The notes beneath the pieces were generated by a model. It was not told where the DNA came from. It did not search any database and was given only the letters and a program-made list of their open reading frames with translations. A stretch of 64,000 bases of DNA from contig NZ_JAKCFI010000001.1 of NCBI RefSeq assembly GCF_021412625.1, positions 806,001 through 870,000 of the forward strand, written 5' to 3'. This DNA comes from Myxococcus stipitatus. Lineage in GTDB: Bacteria > Myxococcota > Myxococcia > Myxococcales > Myxococcaceae. The position numbers and the translations under genes are program-made. This document shows, piece by piece, positions 18,423 through 27,228 of the stretch. Numbering within the stretch: position 1 is the stretch's first letter; every line of letters starts with the position of its first letter.

Positions 18423-19316
18423 ATGGACCTGAACCAGCTCGCGCTCTTCGTCGCAGTGGCCGAGGGGCGCGGCTTCTCCAGCGCGGCGAAGAAGTTGGGA
18501 TTGCCCAAGTCGTCGGTGAGCCGTGGCATCGCCCGCCTCGAGGCGTCGATGGGGGTGCAATTGCTCAACCGGACGACGCGCACGGTGGCGCTCAGCACCG
18601 CGGGGGCGGCGCTCTACGAGCGCGTCTCACCCATGCTCGCGGCGCTGCGCAAGTCGGTGGGCGAGCTGCCGGAGTTGGAGGATGCGCCGTCGGGGGAGCT
18701 TCGCATCACCGCGGTGGTGGACTGGGGGACGTCGGTGCTCGCGGACGTCATCACCCGCTTCACCGCCCGCTATCCCGCGGTGAGCGTGGACCTGCACCTG
18801 GACAACCGCGTGGTGGACCTGGTCGCGGAGGGCTTCGACGCGGCCCTGCGGTTGTCCGTCACCCCGCTCAAGGACTCCTCGCTGCGCGCCAGGCGCCTGG
18901 GGCCGCTGGCGCTGCGGCTCTACGCGGCGCCGTCCTACCTGGCTCGCAAGGGGATGCCCCGGCATCCGCGCGAGCTCGAGGACCACGCGTGGGTGGCGTT
19001 CCGGAGCGGGCTGCCGCTGCGGCTGGTGGGGGCCGGAGAGACGGTCCTCCCTCCCAGGCGCGGCGCCATCCAGTGCGATGACATGTTGTTCATGCGCGAG
19101 GCCCTGCGGCTGGGCGGAGGCATTGGCTACCTGCCCACCATGCTCGCCGAGCCGGACGTGGCGGAGGGGCGCCTCGTCAACGTGTTGCCGAAGTGGAGCA
19201 CGCCCCTGGGGAGCGCGTGGTTCGTGTCCACCGCGGAGCGCCACATGCCGCGCAAGGTGGCGGCCTTCCGGGACTTCCTCGTCGAGACGTTGAAGCAGCG
19301 CCCGCTCGCCACGTGA
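18423..19316 (+). CDS. LysR-family transcriptional regulator
   Basis: This is a 297-residue LysR-type regulator. The N-terminal winged helix-turn-helix spans about residues 1-60, with the typical opening MDLNQLALFVAVAEGRGFSS and the recognition region LPKSSVSRGIARLE. A periplasmic-binding-protein-like effector domain starts near residue 90 (GELRITAVVDWG). It resembles the large CrgA/DsdC-like group by its residues after the HTH (LLNRTTRTVALS). The start is set by GGAGGAA just upstream. Its probable target is the divergent NmrA-like reductase at 17410-18309, through the palindrome at 18405-18422. The inducer is unknown, possibly an electrophile or quinone. Confidence 0.9.
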   Translation: MDLNQLALFVAVAEGRGFSSAAKKLGLPKSSVSRGIARLEASMGVQLLNRTTRTVALSTAGAALYERVSPMLAALRKSVGELPELEDAPSGELRITAVVDWGTSVLADVITRFTARYPAVSVDLHLDNRVVDLVAEGFDAALRLSVTPLKDSSLRARRLGPLALRLYAAPSYLARKGMPRHPRELEDHAWVAFRSGLPLRLVGAGETVLPPRRGAIQCDDMLFMREALRLGGGIGYLPTMLAEPDVAEGRLVNVLPKWSTPLGSAWFVSTAERHMPRKVAAFRDFLVETLKQRPLAT

Positions 19317-19326
19317 GCGGGGCGCG

Positions 19327-20673
19327 TCAGAGCGAGCCGAGGAACTTCAACAGCGCGGCGCGCTCGTCGCTTCGCAGGGCGCGGAAGCCCTCGCGCGCGT
19401 CCTGTCCCTCGCCGCCGTGCCACAGCACCGCCTCTTCAATCGAGCGGGCGCGCCCGTCGTGCAGGAACCCCGAGTACGGCAGCACCGTGTGTGTCAGCCC
19501 CAGGCCCCAGAGCGCGGGCGTGCGCCACTCGGTCCCGGTGGCCGCGCCATCCGGCCTTCCATCCGCGAGTTCCGGCCCCATGTCGTGCAGCAGCAGGTCC
19601 GTGTACGGGTGGATGCGCTGCCAGGCCAGCTCCTCGTGGAGCGCCGGGCCGGTCTCGAGCGTCTCACGGTGGCAGGACTCGCAGCCCAGCGAGCGGAACA
19701 GCTTTTCGCCGCGCCGGACCTCGGGGTCGTCCAGGGCCGCTCGCGCGGGGACGCCGAGCGATTCGGAGTAGAAGACGGCCGCCCCCAGGATTTCGGCGCT
19801 GATTTCGTGGGTCCCGTCCGGCTCCGGGAAGAGGGGGCTGCTGATGCCCATGTCGTTGAAGTAGGCCTCGGCGGATTGCTGCATCAGGTGGGGGCTGTTC
19901 GCCTTCCACCCGAAGCGCCCGGGTACGAGCGCGCGAGACGCCACGTCCCAGACCTCGTTCATCCGTCCGGAGACGCCGTCGCCGTCCCGGTCGTCCGGAT
20001 CCTCCAGAGCGCGCAGCGTCTCGACGGGAATGGCCTCCAGCAGCCCCAGCCCGAACACGGGGGGCGGCAGCCGCAGCGACATCAGCATGTCCTCCGGCAG
20101 CGCAGAGCCATCCGTCGGGACGATGCCCACGTCGGGCGAGCGCAGCGAGTACGGCGTGCCGTCCGCGTACTGGCCAGTGCGCTCCACCCACGAGAGCGTG
20201 AGCGCCGCCGGAGGCGTGGAACCGTAGACGGCCTGGTCCCGCACCTGCAGCCCCAGGCCTGGGACGGGGACCGCGCCGCGCGGGTGGTCGGGCACTCCGT
20301 TGGGGAGGCTCACGCGCACGAGGAGCTGGGTGCGCTGGGACGTGCGGCCCATCACCGGCATGCCACGCCCGTTGCGCAGGTGGCAGCCGTTGCAGGAGAC
20401 GTTGTTGTACGTCGGCCCCAGGCCGGGGTTCAGGTTCGACGGCGCCGGGACGAAGATGGCGGCGAAGGCCGCGTCACCGGCCCGGTGCGGTCGGTCGTTC
20501 TCCGGGCGGAGGTTCGCCGCGGGCTGGGCGAACGCCTGCGACGTGCGGTTGTCGACGGTGGTGTCCCCACCCGCCCTCGGTGGCGCCAGAGGCACGCCCG
20601 GTGCCTCCTCGCCACAGGCGGCGGTCAACGACAACAGGGCTCCCAACATCGCGGCGCGTCGCATGGCGTTCAC
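19327..20673 (-). CDS. Di-heme oxidoreductase-like lipoprotein (DUF1111)
   Basis: This 448-residue exported protein has a lipobox ending at Cys20 and two c-type heme motifs, CNGCH at residues 94-98 and CESCH near residue 331. The spacing and the flanking sequences (PGLGPTYNNVSCNGCH; LFRSLGCESCH) match the DUF1111 'thiol oxidoreductase' or di-heme peroxidase-like family. In several bacteria such proteins are encoded next to imelysin and are induced by low iron. Here it is the last gene of a three-gene minus-strand unit, 18 bases after the imelysin gene. It probably transfers electrons at the outer or inner membrane surface. Substrate not known; the family label is firm. Confidence 0.85.
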   Translation of the reverse strand: MNAMRRAAMLGALLSLTAACGEEAPGVPLAPPRAGGDTTVDNRTSQAFAQPAANLRPENDRPHRAGDAAFAAIFVPAPSNLNPGLGPTYNNVSCNGCHLRNGRGMPVMGRTSQRTQLLVRVSLPNGVPDHPRGAVPVPGLGLQVRDQAVYGSTPPAALTLSWVERTGQYADGTPYSLRSPDVGIVPTDGSALPEDMLMSLRLPPPVFGLGLLEAIPVETLRALEDPDDRDGDGVSGRMNEVWDVASRALVPGRFGWKANSPHLMQQSAEAYFNDMGISSPLFPEPDGTHEISAEILGAAVFYSESLGVPARAALDDPEVRRGEKLFRSLGCESCHRETLETGPALHEELAWQRIHPYTDLLLHDMGPELADGRPDGAATGTEWRTPALWGLGLTHTVLPYSGFLHDGRARSIEEAVLWHGGEGQDAREGFRALRSDERAALLKFLGSL

Positions 20674-20691
20674 CTGCCCCGGCTCTCTACA

Positions 20692-21798
20692 TCACTGGGT
20701 GACGAGGGGCAGCACCTCGCCCTGGAAGGTATCGTGCAGGGCGCGGATGGCCTCCTGGGCCGCCACGATCTTCGGGCGCTCGGTGTCGTTGTTGATGGAC
20801 TCGCGGAACGGCTCGGCGATGGCGCCCAGCGCGCTGATGGAGGCGGCGATCTGCTGGCGGATCCTGGTGTCGAGCGCGCTGTCCACGCCCACCACGTCCC
20901 GCAGCGACGTACCCGTCTTCGCCTCGCCCTGCAGGTGGCCCAGGTAGGCGTTCTCCACGCTGCGGATGTTGTTGGTGAAGTCCTCCAGGGAGTTGTACGC
21001 GAACTGGCTCTCCACCACGTTCGGGTCGCGGGAATAGTACGGCTCGGCGATCTTCCCGTTGGCGACCTCGTCGAGGATGGTGGTGATGCCGCCCACCATC
21101 TCCTGCGCCGCGGCGTGCACGGACGGATACGCGGAGTTGCCGGCCTGGCCCGCGGTGGCCAGCGTGTCACGGAACGGCTTGTTGCCGTCCAGCGACTGCG
21201 CCCACGCGCCGTGCAGCAGCTGCCCCACGGCCTTGAGCTCTGCGGACAGGGCCTTCACGTACTCGTATTCGCGGGCGGTGAGCTCGCCCACCGTCTTGGT
21301 GCCACCGTCGCCGAAGATGAGGTACTCCAGCGTGTGGAAGCCCTTCTGCTCGTTCGCGAGGTTGCTCACGTACTGCTGCGTGAGCGCGTCGTTGCTGGCC
21401 AGCACCGCGTCCAGCTCCGTGTGGCTCACCGGCCAGCTGTCCAGCGCCGGGTCATAGCCGAAGCTGTCCACGGGGCCGAACAGGAAGCCCTCGCTCTGCT
21501 CCCAGGGGATGCGCGCCGCGCGCCAGGCGGCCCTGGCGGCCGTCAGCTTGTCCTCGGAGGGCTCCGCCGCCAGCGCGATGCAGGCTGCGTCCAACTCGGT
21601 CAGCCGGGTGGCCAGTCGCGCATAGGTCGGAACCACGACCTTGTCCGCGAAGGTGACGACGAGCTCCGTGCCGACCTTGGAGTCGTTCTCGCCGGGGTTG
21701 GTGGTGCCGTCGTCGTCGCCGCAGGCACCGAGGAGCAGCGAACCGGAGAGGAGCGCCGGCGCGAGCGCCAGACGCAGGGGCAGGGACATACGCTTCAT
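20692..21798 (-). CDS. Imelysin-family (M75) lipoprotein
   Basis: The 368-residue product has a lipoprotein signal (LLLGAC, Cys26) and the imelysin fold. The GxHxxE motif is present as GFHTLEYLIFG near residue 152, and a conserved PWEQSEGFLFGPVD segment precedes it. Imelysin-like proteins (IrpA, ICMP, EfeO relatives) take part in iron uptake; the peptidase label of the family is doubtful for most members. It sits between the porin-like gene upstream (40 bases) and the di-heme gene downstream (18 bases), which supports a shared iron-acquisition role. An N-terminal acidic linker (GDDDGTT) follows the lipid anchor. Confidence 0.88.
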   Translation of the reverse strand: MKRMSLPLRLALAPALLSGSLLLGACGDDDGTTNPGENDSKVGTELVVTFADKVVVPTYARLATRLTELDAACIALAAEPSEDKLTAARAAWRAARIPWEQSEGFLFGPVDSFGYDPALDSWPVSHTELDAVLASNDALTQQYVSNLANEQKGFHTLEYLIFGDGGTKTVGELTAREYEYVKALSAELKAVGQLLHGAWAQSLDGNKPFRDTLATAGQAGNSAYPSVHAAAQEMVGGITTILDEVANGKIAEPYYSRDPNVVESQFAYNSLEDFTNNIRSVENAYLGHLQGEAKTGTSLRDVVGVDSALDTRIRQQIAASISALGAIAEPFRESINNDTERPKIVAAQEAIRALHDTFQGEVLPLVTQ

Positions 21799-21838
21799 GA
21801 CCGACCTTTCGTTGGGGAGACAGGACGCGGAGCCCGCG

Positions 21839-23323
21839 TCAGTAGTTGAAGCCCGTGGCGAGGCGCAGGGTGTTCTCGGGACGGAAGACGTCCGAGCCCA
21901 GTCGCCGGTGGCCGAAGTCGAGCTTCGCGTACACCGTGTTCAGCAGGTTGTAGGCCACGCCCACCGTGTAGATCTGCCTGCGGAAGCGCGGGTTGTCGTA
22001 CAGCTCCTCCCGCGGCTTGAACTGCGTGTCCACGTAGTCGTAGCGGACGAACGGGAACAGGTGGTGCGCGTCGCTCAGCCCGACGACTCCCGCGATGTCG
22101 TAGCCAACCTCGCCCCACGCGGCCAGCGCGTTGTCGGACACCGGCGTGCGCATCACGCCCAGCAGGTTGGACAGGCGCGAGTTGCGCTGGGAGACCAGCT
22201 CCGCGTTCTTCAGATGGCCGTACATCACCAGGCCCTTGGCGCTCCAGCGGCCCTTGCGCACGGACAGGTGCGCGTCCAGCAGCGTCAGCGGCGCGGACAC
22301 ATAGCCGCACGGGGCGACCTCGCGGTCGTTCGCGTCCTCGCAGGCCTTCACCAGATCCGGCTTGGGGCGGTTGCGCGTGGTGTCGCCGCGGTAGGCGGAC
22401 ACGCCGAAGATGAAGCCGTCGAAGTGCGTGACGTCCGCGCGCACCACCAGCGCCATGTCCGTGGCGCGCTGCACCTCGAAGCGGCGCTGATGGCCGCCCA
22501 CCGCCCACAGCTGCGAGCTGAAGCCCGTGGAGTCCAGCCCGTTGACCAGCTGTCCCGTCAGCCGCAGGCCCCAGGGGAACTTGTAGCGCAGCCGCAGGCC
22601 CATCTCGTCCCAGGTGTTGGGGATGATGCCCGTCTCCGCCTCGTCGCGGACGGTGCCCAGGTAGTCGGTGGGGCGCGAGAACTCGCTCAGCGTGCCCACC
22701 GCGACGTAGAAGCGGCCCACCGCGAGCGAGGCGTTCTGGCCCAGCTTCTTGGAGATGAACAGCTCCTCGACGAGGATTTCGCCACCCTTGTCGAGCTCCT
22801 GGTCGAACTCGCCGAACTCCTCGTACTCGAGCTCCAGCGCGGAGCCGGTGCCGCCGTGCTCGAACTCGACCTCCGCCTCCACCTCGAGCCCGTACTCCGG
22901 CAGCGTCCCCTTCATCTCCACCACCAGTCGCGTGGTGTCGAACTCCAGGCGGGAGTCGCGCTGCGAGCCGCCCGTCCGGTTCTGGTTCAAGCCGTAGTCG
23001 TGGTACCCGAACAGCAACTCACCGTACGCGGTGAGGAACGTCTCGATCTGCGGGCGGGCCCGGCTCAGCGCGGACGGCACGGGGACCGCGGCAGCGGGCG
23101 CCGGCGCGGGCTGGGCGACCCCCGGGACGGGCGCGGGCTCCTGCGCCACCGGGGCGGCGGGTGAGGGCTGGGCGATCCCTGGGACGGGCGCGGGCTCCTG
23201 CGCCACGGGTGCAGCACCCGGGGCGGGAGTCCGCGGAGTCGCGGCCTGGGAGACCGGAGCGGAGAGCAGCAGGGTGGAACAGAGCAGCAGGATCGAAGGT
23301 GCGAGACGAGGACGTAGGCGCAT
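21839..23323 (-). CDS. Outer-membrane porin-like beta-barrel protein
   Basis: The product is about 494 residues. A signal peptide ends near VSQA. A Pro/Ala linker with a near-exact tandem duplication of PVAQEPAPVPG follows. The rest is made of alternating amphipathic strands typical of a porin and ends in an aromatic residue (RLATGFNY), the usual mark for barrel insertion. Strands such as YGLEVEAEVEFEHGG and GLRLRYKFPWGLRLTGQLVNG resemble the phosphate-selective porin O/P group. The ATG at 23323 is preferred over an upstream TTG at 23365, which would place 14 charged residues before the signal and run through the palindrome. As the first gene of the imelysin/di-heme unit, it likely admits an iron-bearing substrate. 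Confidence 0.78.
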   Translation of the reverse strand: MRLRPRLAPSILLLCSTLLLSAPVSQAATPRTPAPGAAPVAQEPAPVPGIAQPSPAAPVAQEPAPVPGVAQPAPAPAAAVPVPSALSRARPQIETFLTAYGELLFGYHDYGLNQNRTGGSQRDSRLEFDTTRLVVEMKGTLPEYGLEVEAEVEFEHGGTGSALELEYEEFGEFDQELDKGGEILVEELFISKKLGQNASLAVGRFYVAVGTLSEFSRPTDYLGTVRDEAETGIIPNTWDEMGLRLRYKFPWGLRLTGQLVNGLDSTGFSSQLWAVGGHQRRFEVQRATDMALVVRADVTHFDGFIFGVSAYRGDTTRNRPKPDLVKACEDANDREVAPCGYVSAPLTLLDAHLSVRKGRWSAKGLVMYGHLKNAELVSQRNSRLSNLLGVMRTPVSDNALAAWGEVGYDIAGVVGLSDAHHLFPFVRYDYVDTQFKPREELYDNPRFRRQIYTVGVAYNLLNTVYAKLDFGHRRLGSDVFRPENTLRLATGFNY

Positions 23324-23348
23324 CGGAGCGGCGCGCACCCTACGCTTC

Positions 23349-23375
23349 TGATTCTGATTTTGCAAACCAGAATCA
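23349..23375. promoter_or_regulatory. AT-rich inverted repeat ahead of the porin-imelysin operon
   Basis: TGATTCTG (23349-23356) and CAGAATCA (23368-23375) are perfect inverted arms around 11 bases, 26-52 bases upstream of the porin ATG. The site is far more AT-rich than its surroundings. It is positioned to block a promoter, and Fur is the natural candidate given the operon content, though it is not a textbook Fur box. Confidence 0.55.
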
Positions 23376-23449
23376 ATTTCCGCTCATCAAGGAAAAACCC
23401 AGGAGGGACTCTCACCGGGTTCCAGGTCCGCGCGCTCAGGCTGGGGGCA

Positions 23450-24376
23450 TCACCACTTCATGTCTTCCTTGCCGCCGCCGGCCTCCTGGCGTTTCTCGCC
23501 GGGGCGGGTGACGCCGGTGAGGGTGGCGCGCACGGCGCCCAGGTCCAGGGTGCCCACGGCGGCGAGCGGGAGGCGGCGCGCGTCGTCGGACAGCCAGACG
23601 TGGACCTCCCGCTTCATCTTGGGCCGGTCGATGCGCACCGCGGTCCCGCTCAGGTGCCAGGCCTTGAACTGGCCCAGCGGGGTCGTCACCTCCTCGCGCT
23701 TGAGCACCTGGCCCTGCATGCGCCACATGCGGCGCACGCCGTAGACGTCGAAGCAGACGGACAGGTTCTCCTCGAGGGGGAGCTGGCGCAGCAGGTAGAT
23801 GGAGCCGGCCACGTCCAGGCCGTCCTTGTCGTAGGTGTAGTTGTACTGGCCCTTGGGGCGCTTGCCGACCTGGTAGTCCACCGTCACGGCGCGATCCTTG
23901 TGGGTGAAGGCGACCTCCACCTTGCGGCGCAGCTCGTTCTCGGTGGCGTCCTCGACGTAGCGCTTGGGCCGGAGCGTGCGCGGGTGCAGGTAGGTGGTGG
24001 CGGTGCCCCGGACGCGCCGCACCTTGGAGAAGAAGGAGTTGGTCTGCGCCTCGACCTGGACGGGTATCTGTCCATCCTGTTGCTTCTGCACCCGCATGGT
24101 CATCTTCCCGGCCTGCGCGCCCATGGCGTCGAGCTCGAACTCGAGCACCTCGCCGGGCATGAAGGCGAGGGGCGTGCGCAGGTTCGGGAGGGCCTGGGCG
24201 CACGGGGCCACGGTGAGGGGCACCTCGTCCTCGGGCTTCTGCGCGTCGGCGGGGCCGGCCTCGGCGGCCTTGTCCGTCTCCAGCTTGTCGGCCTCGACGT
24301 CGGGAAGCTGGGCCCAGGCGGTTCCACCGGTGGTCAACAGCAGGCAGGCCGCGAGGAGGGTGCGCATCGAGCTCAT
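23450..24376 (-). CDS. DUF3108 domain protein, exported
   Basis: This 308-residue protein has a signal peptide ending at AWA, an acidic linker with a single Cys near residue 58, and a DUF3108 domain from about residue 70 onward. The domain opens with the family pattern LAFMPGEVLEFELDAMGAQAGKM and ends with HVWLSDDARRLPLAAVGTLDLG. DUF3108 proteins are periplasmic or surface beta-rich proteins of unknown function. It is a distant paralogue of the protein encoded at 26112-26918; a DUF4091 gene lies between them on the same strand, so the three may form one unit. The start has a GAAGG-type ribosome site. Confidence 0.82.
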   Translation of the reverse strand: MSSMRTLLAACLLLTTGGTAWAQLPDVEADKLETDKAAEAGPADAQKPEDEVPLTVAPCAQALPNLRTPLAFMPGEVLEFELDAMGAQAGKMTMRVQKQQDGQIPVQVEAQTNSFFSKVRRVRGTATTYLHPRTLRPKRYVEDATENELRRKVEVAFTHKDRAVTVDYQVGKRPKGQYNYTYDKDGLDVAGSIYLLRQLPLEENLSVCFDVYGVRRMWRMQGQVLKREEVTTPLGQFKAWHLSGTAVRIDRPKMKREVHVWLSDDARRLPLAAVGTLDLGAVRATLTGVTRPGEKRQEAGGGKEDMKW

Positions 24377-24396
24377 CCTTCATCCTTCCAGAGGGA

Positions 24397-26085
24397 CTAC
24401 GGGGTGCTCCTGGGCTGCTGACGGCCCGGGCGCTTGGCAAATTCGGACGCGGTCCACCGCTGCCGGAGCCGGGCCGTCACGACCTGTCGGACCTGCTCCC
24501 ATTCTCGCGCATCCTGGCGGATGTCCCAACCGGTGCGGGCCAGCCTGAGCGCCGCGTCCCGAGCGAAGGTGGCGTCGCCCAGCCCGGCGAGCAACCTCAG
24601 GTATTCGTAGTCCTCGAGCCCGTCGCGGATGTGCTTGAGCCGCAGGCTCTGGACGGGGTGGTGTCCGGATTGTCCCAGGCGGGCGGGGGTCCCCGGGTAG
24701 AAGAGGGTGCCGTCGCCGTTGCCGCCGAACTCGAACAGGCTCGTCCAGGGGTCTGGCCGCGTGTTGTAGGCGAAGACGGTGTCGAAATAGAGCTCGCCGT
24801 CCACGCCGCTCGCGAAGGCGAGCACGCCCATGGCGCGGTTGAGCGGGGCGGGGTGGTCCACCATGTACGAAGCCCAGCCGCTGTAGACCCGCTCCTGGGC
24901 GGGGGCCGTGGACGGTCCCCCGGTGCACCCGTGGGCGTTGCAGCTCTGGTACCACCAGACCTTCGTCCCGACGGGGAGCCGCTCGCGCAGCCGCGCCATC
25001 TCCACCACGGCGCGGCAGGTCGCGGGGCCCGGCCGGGGATAGAAGCAGTTGAGGGTGGGCGCGAGGATGTCCGCCGCGTCCTTCAGCTTGTCGTCCAGGG
25101 GGCTGGTGACGAGCACGAGGATGTCGCCGGCCTCGCGCACCCTGCGGGACTGGGCCAGCACCACGGGGATGTCCTCCGGCCGCGGCTCGTCCTTCGTGTA
25201 GAAGAACAACCGCGCCGGCCAGCCCTTCTCGCGGACGTGGCGGGCGAAGGCGCGGTAGTACGCGACCTTCTGGGCGTCCGTCCTGGCCTGGGGGCTGTCG
25301 CGCACCTCGGTGGTGGTGAAGCGGGCGCCCGAGGCCAGCACGTCGCCCTCGAGGAAGGGCGCCATCTCCGCGTCGTATCCCGTCCAGTCCACCACCGCGT
25401 CTCCCTCCGGCGTGAAGGTGACGGGCGGCGGGTCCATGCCCATGCCGTGCGCGCTGAGCCGGTGCTCCAGCAGGACGCGGGCGTAGTCCCGCAGCAGGGC
25501 CCGCGCCTCCGGGCTCGCGGCGGGAAGGCCGTGTCCCCGGGCGATGCTGTAGCGGGAGATGCCGAAGCTGGTGGGCAGCGAGGCGGTGGCCGGCAGCGCG
25601 AAGGGCTGCACCTCCACGACGAAGGCGAGGGTGGTGCGCTCCATCCGGTCCAGCCTCGCCAGGAACTGGCCCCGGTAGGTGCCTGGCGCCTGGTCCTCCG
25701 GCGCGCAGAACTCCGCGTAGACGACGACGGGGAGGGTGGGCCCGGGCGCGGGCGCGTCCAGTGGCAACAGCGCGTCCGGCCATGGCCCCGTGGCGCCCGC
25801 GCCGTTCGACGCGACCTCCACGTCCAGGAAGCCCACGCGCCATTGGTTGGCGCGCAGCGGGGCGCCGGGGCCCCGGACCACCAGCGGGGAGACCTCCAGG
25901 TGCTCGACGGGGCCGGGCACCACCACCTGCATACCCTCGCACTCACCTCGGGCGAGGCTCACGCGGGCGACGTGGCGCTCGGGCAGCGCGGCTCCGGGCC
26001 TCACCTTGACGAGCGGCGAGACGGCCGCGGGCACCCGCGCCGCGGACATCGTCGCCATCAACAACCAGGCCCACCCCACGCCCAT
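24397..26085 (-). CDS. Exported DUF4091 glycoside hydrolase-like protein
   Basis: The 562-residue product has a signal-like N-terminus (GWAWLLMATMSAARVPA). It contains an N-terminal beta domain, a TIM-barrel-like middle (SFGISRYSIARGHGL, RLFFYTKDEP, KVWWYQSCNAHGC) and the C-terminal DUF4091 segment with LKHIRDGLEDYEYLRLLA. DUF4091 regions occur at the end of proteins that resemble family 42 or 20 glycoside hydrolases. The YTKDEP acidic pair near residue 295 is a plausible catalytic site by position. The ATG at 26085 is chosen because the signal follows; the frame is open 950 bases further upstream but only over the next gene. It lies 26 bases after the DUF3108 gene that precedes it. Confidence 0.78.
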   Translation of the reverse strand: MGVGWAWLLMATMSAARVPAAVSPLVKVRPGAALPERHVARVSLARGECEGMQVVVPGPVEHLEVSPLVVRGPGAPLRANQWRVGFLDVEVASNGAGATGPWPDALLPLDAPAPGPTLPVVVYAEFCAPEDQAPGTYRGQFLARLDRMERTTLAFVVEVQPFALPATASLPTSFGISRYSIARGHGLPAASPEARALLRDYARVLLEHRLSAHGMGMDPPPVTFTPEGDAVVDWTGYDAEMAPFLEGDVLASGARFTTTEVRDSPQARTDAQKVAYYRAFARHVREKGWPARLFFYTKDEPRPEDIPVVLAQSRRVREAGDILVLVTSPLDDKLKDAADILAPTLNCFYPRPGPATCRAVVEMARLRERLPVGTKVWWYQSCNAHGCTGGPSTAPAQERVYSGWASYMVDHPAPLNRAMGVLAFASGVDGELYFDTVFAYNTRPDPWTSLFEFGGNGDGTLFYPGTPARLGQSGHHPVQSLRLKHIRDGLEDYEYLRLLAGLGDATFARDAALRLARTGWDIRQDAREWEQVRQVVTARLRQRWTASEFAKRPGRQQPRSTP

Positions 26086-26111
26086 CCCACGCCTGCTCTC
26101 TCCGGCGGGAC

Positions 26112-26918
26112 CTACCCGCCCTTCTCCGCCGTCGCCACCGCCTCGACGCGGCCCGGCGAGTAGTCCGTGATTTCCGCCACCACCGTGCCCAGCGCGAACT
26201 CCGCCTCGATGCGCACGGGGACGTGCTGCGCGTCGGTCGTGAAGTACGCGACCATGTCCCGCTTCGACGTCAGGTTGCCGCCGAACTCCGCCTGGACCCG
26301 CAGGCGGAACACTTCCTTCTTGCCCAGCTCCGTCTCCAGCACCTCGCGCGCCTCCACCTTCGCGCGCATGGTGAAGCTCTTGCTGCCCGTGAACACGGGG
26401 TAGGCATACTCGCCGCCCACGACGAGCTCCCGGTTGCGCAGGGCGAAGGTGGCGCCGGTGACGTCCAACGTCCCCTCGGTGATTTCGGTGACGGACTCGC
26501 GCGGCGTCTCGCCCTCCTTCTGCTTCACGACGAGCGCGCTCTTGCCGTCCGGCTGGACCTTGATGCGCTGGCGGCGGCGCTTGCCGTTCTCGTCCGCGTG
26601 CAGGTCGCTGCCCACCACGCGCTGGCTGGGGGCCTGCCAGTAGGAGACGAACTTGTCCTTGATGGGCCACACGCCGATGAGGGCATCCGAGCGCGCCACC
26701 GCGACGATGGGCCACACGTCCTGGCCCCACTGCTTCATGGGCGCGCCCACCGTCACCTGCGCGGTGCCCGCCGTCATGCCCAGGTACCGGATGCGGTACT
26801 GGCTCTGCTCTCCGGGACCGAACGCCGGGTTCGCCAATGCTTCCTGGGCCATGGCTGCCGAGGACCACACGAGGCCCGCCACCACCGCCGCGAACCCCCA
26901 GCTGGACTGCGCACGCAT
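26112..26918 (-). CDS. DUF3108 domain protein, exported (second copy)
   Basis: This 268-residue protein has a signal peptide ending at AMA and a DUF3108 domain over most of its length, from FGPGEQSQYRIRYLGMTAGTAQV to VPVRIEAEFALGTVVAEITDY. It is more compact than the copy at 23450-24376 and lacks that protein's acidic linker. A GAGGGAG ribosome site precedes the ATG. It is the first gene of the DUF3108-DUF4091-DUF3108 cluster. The family has no assigned activity; the fold and export suggest binding of a lipid or polymer at the envelope, which is inference only. The upstream gap is rich in hairpins. Confidence 0.82.
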   Translation of the reverse strand: MRAQSSWGFAAVVAGLVWSSAAMAQEALANPAFGPGEQSQYRIRYLGMTAGTAQVTVGAPMKQWGQDVWPIVAVARSDALIGVWPIKDKFVSYWQAPSQRVVGSDLHADENGKRRRQRIKVQPDGKSALVVKQKEGETPRESVTEITEGTLDVTGATFALRNRELVVGGEYAYPVFTGSKSFTMRAKVEAREVLETELGKKEVFRLRVQAEFGGNLTSKRDMVAYFTTDAQHVPVRIEAEFALGTVVAEITDYSPGRVEAVATAEKGG

Positions 26919-27228
26919 TGATCGAACTCCCTCGCTTGGACGTTAGGAAGCCCGGCTGCTGCCCGCCAGGCCTCGCCCCCGAACTCCCTCCGCCACTCCA
27001 CACTTCCCATGGACGTGCGCGCCCGGTGGGCATTCACCGGGCGCTCGCCCCCTCGCCAGGGGCGGCGAGGACGCCCAGTTTCGCACGTCGCGCCGCGCCG
27101 CGCCCCTTCCCGACCCCGGGCGGCATGCCCGGGGGGCGAGCGGGCGGGTGTGCACCGGTCGGCGGCGCTGGTAGCCTCGGGCTCCGGAGCCCCGCACGCC
27201 TGGTGGCTCCACGAGGAGCCCGACGTCC
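26919..27228. other. Divergent intergenic region rich in inverted repeats
   Basis: This 310-base gap separates the divergent DUF3108 gene and the zinc-ribbon gene. I see no coding sequence. It holds hairpin-forming repeats at 27021-27042 (8-bp stem), 27051-27070 (7-bp stem), 27114-27134 (8-bp stem) and a perfect 14-base palindrome at 27179-27192, all on the side of the plus-strand gene. No convincing promoter boxes are visible. Confidence 0.6.
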
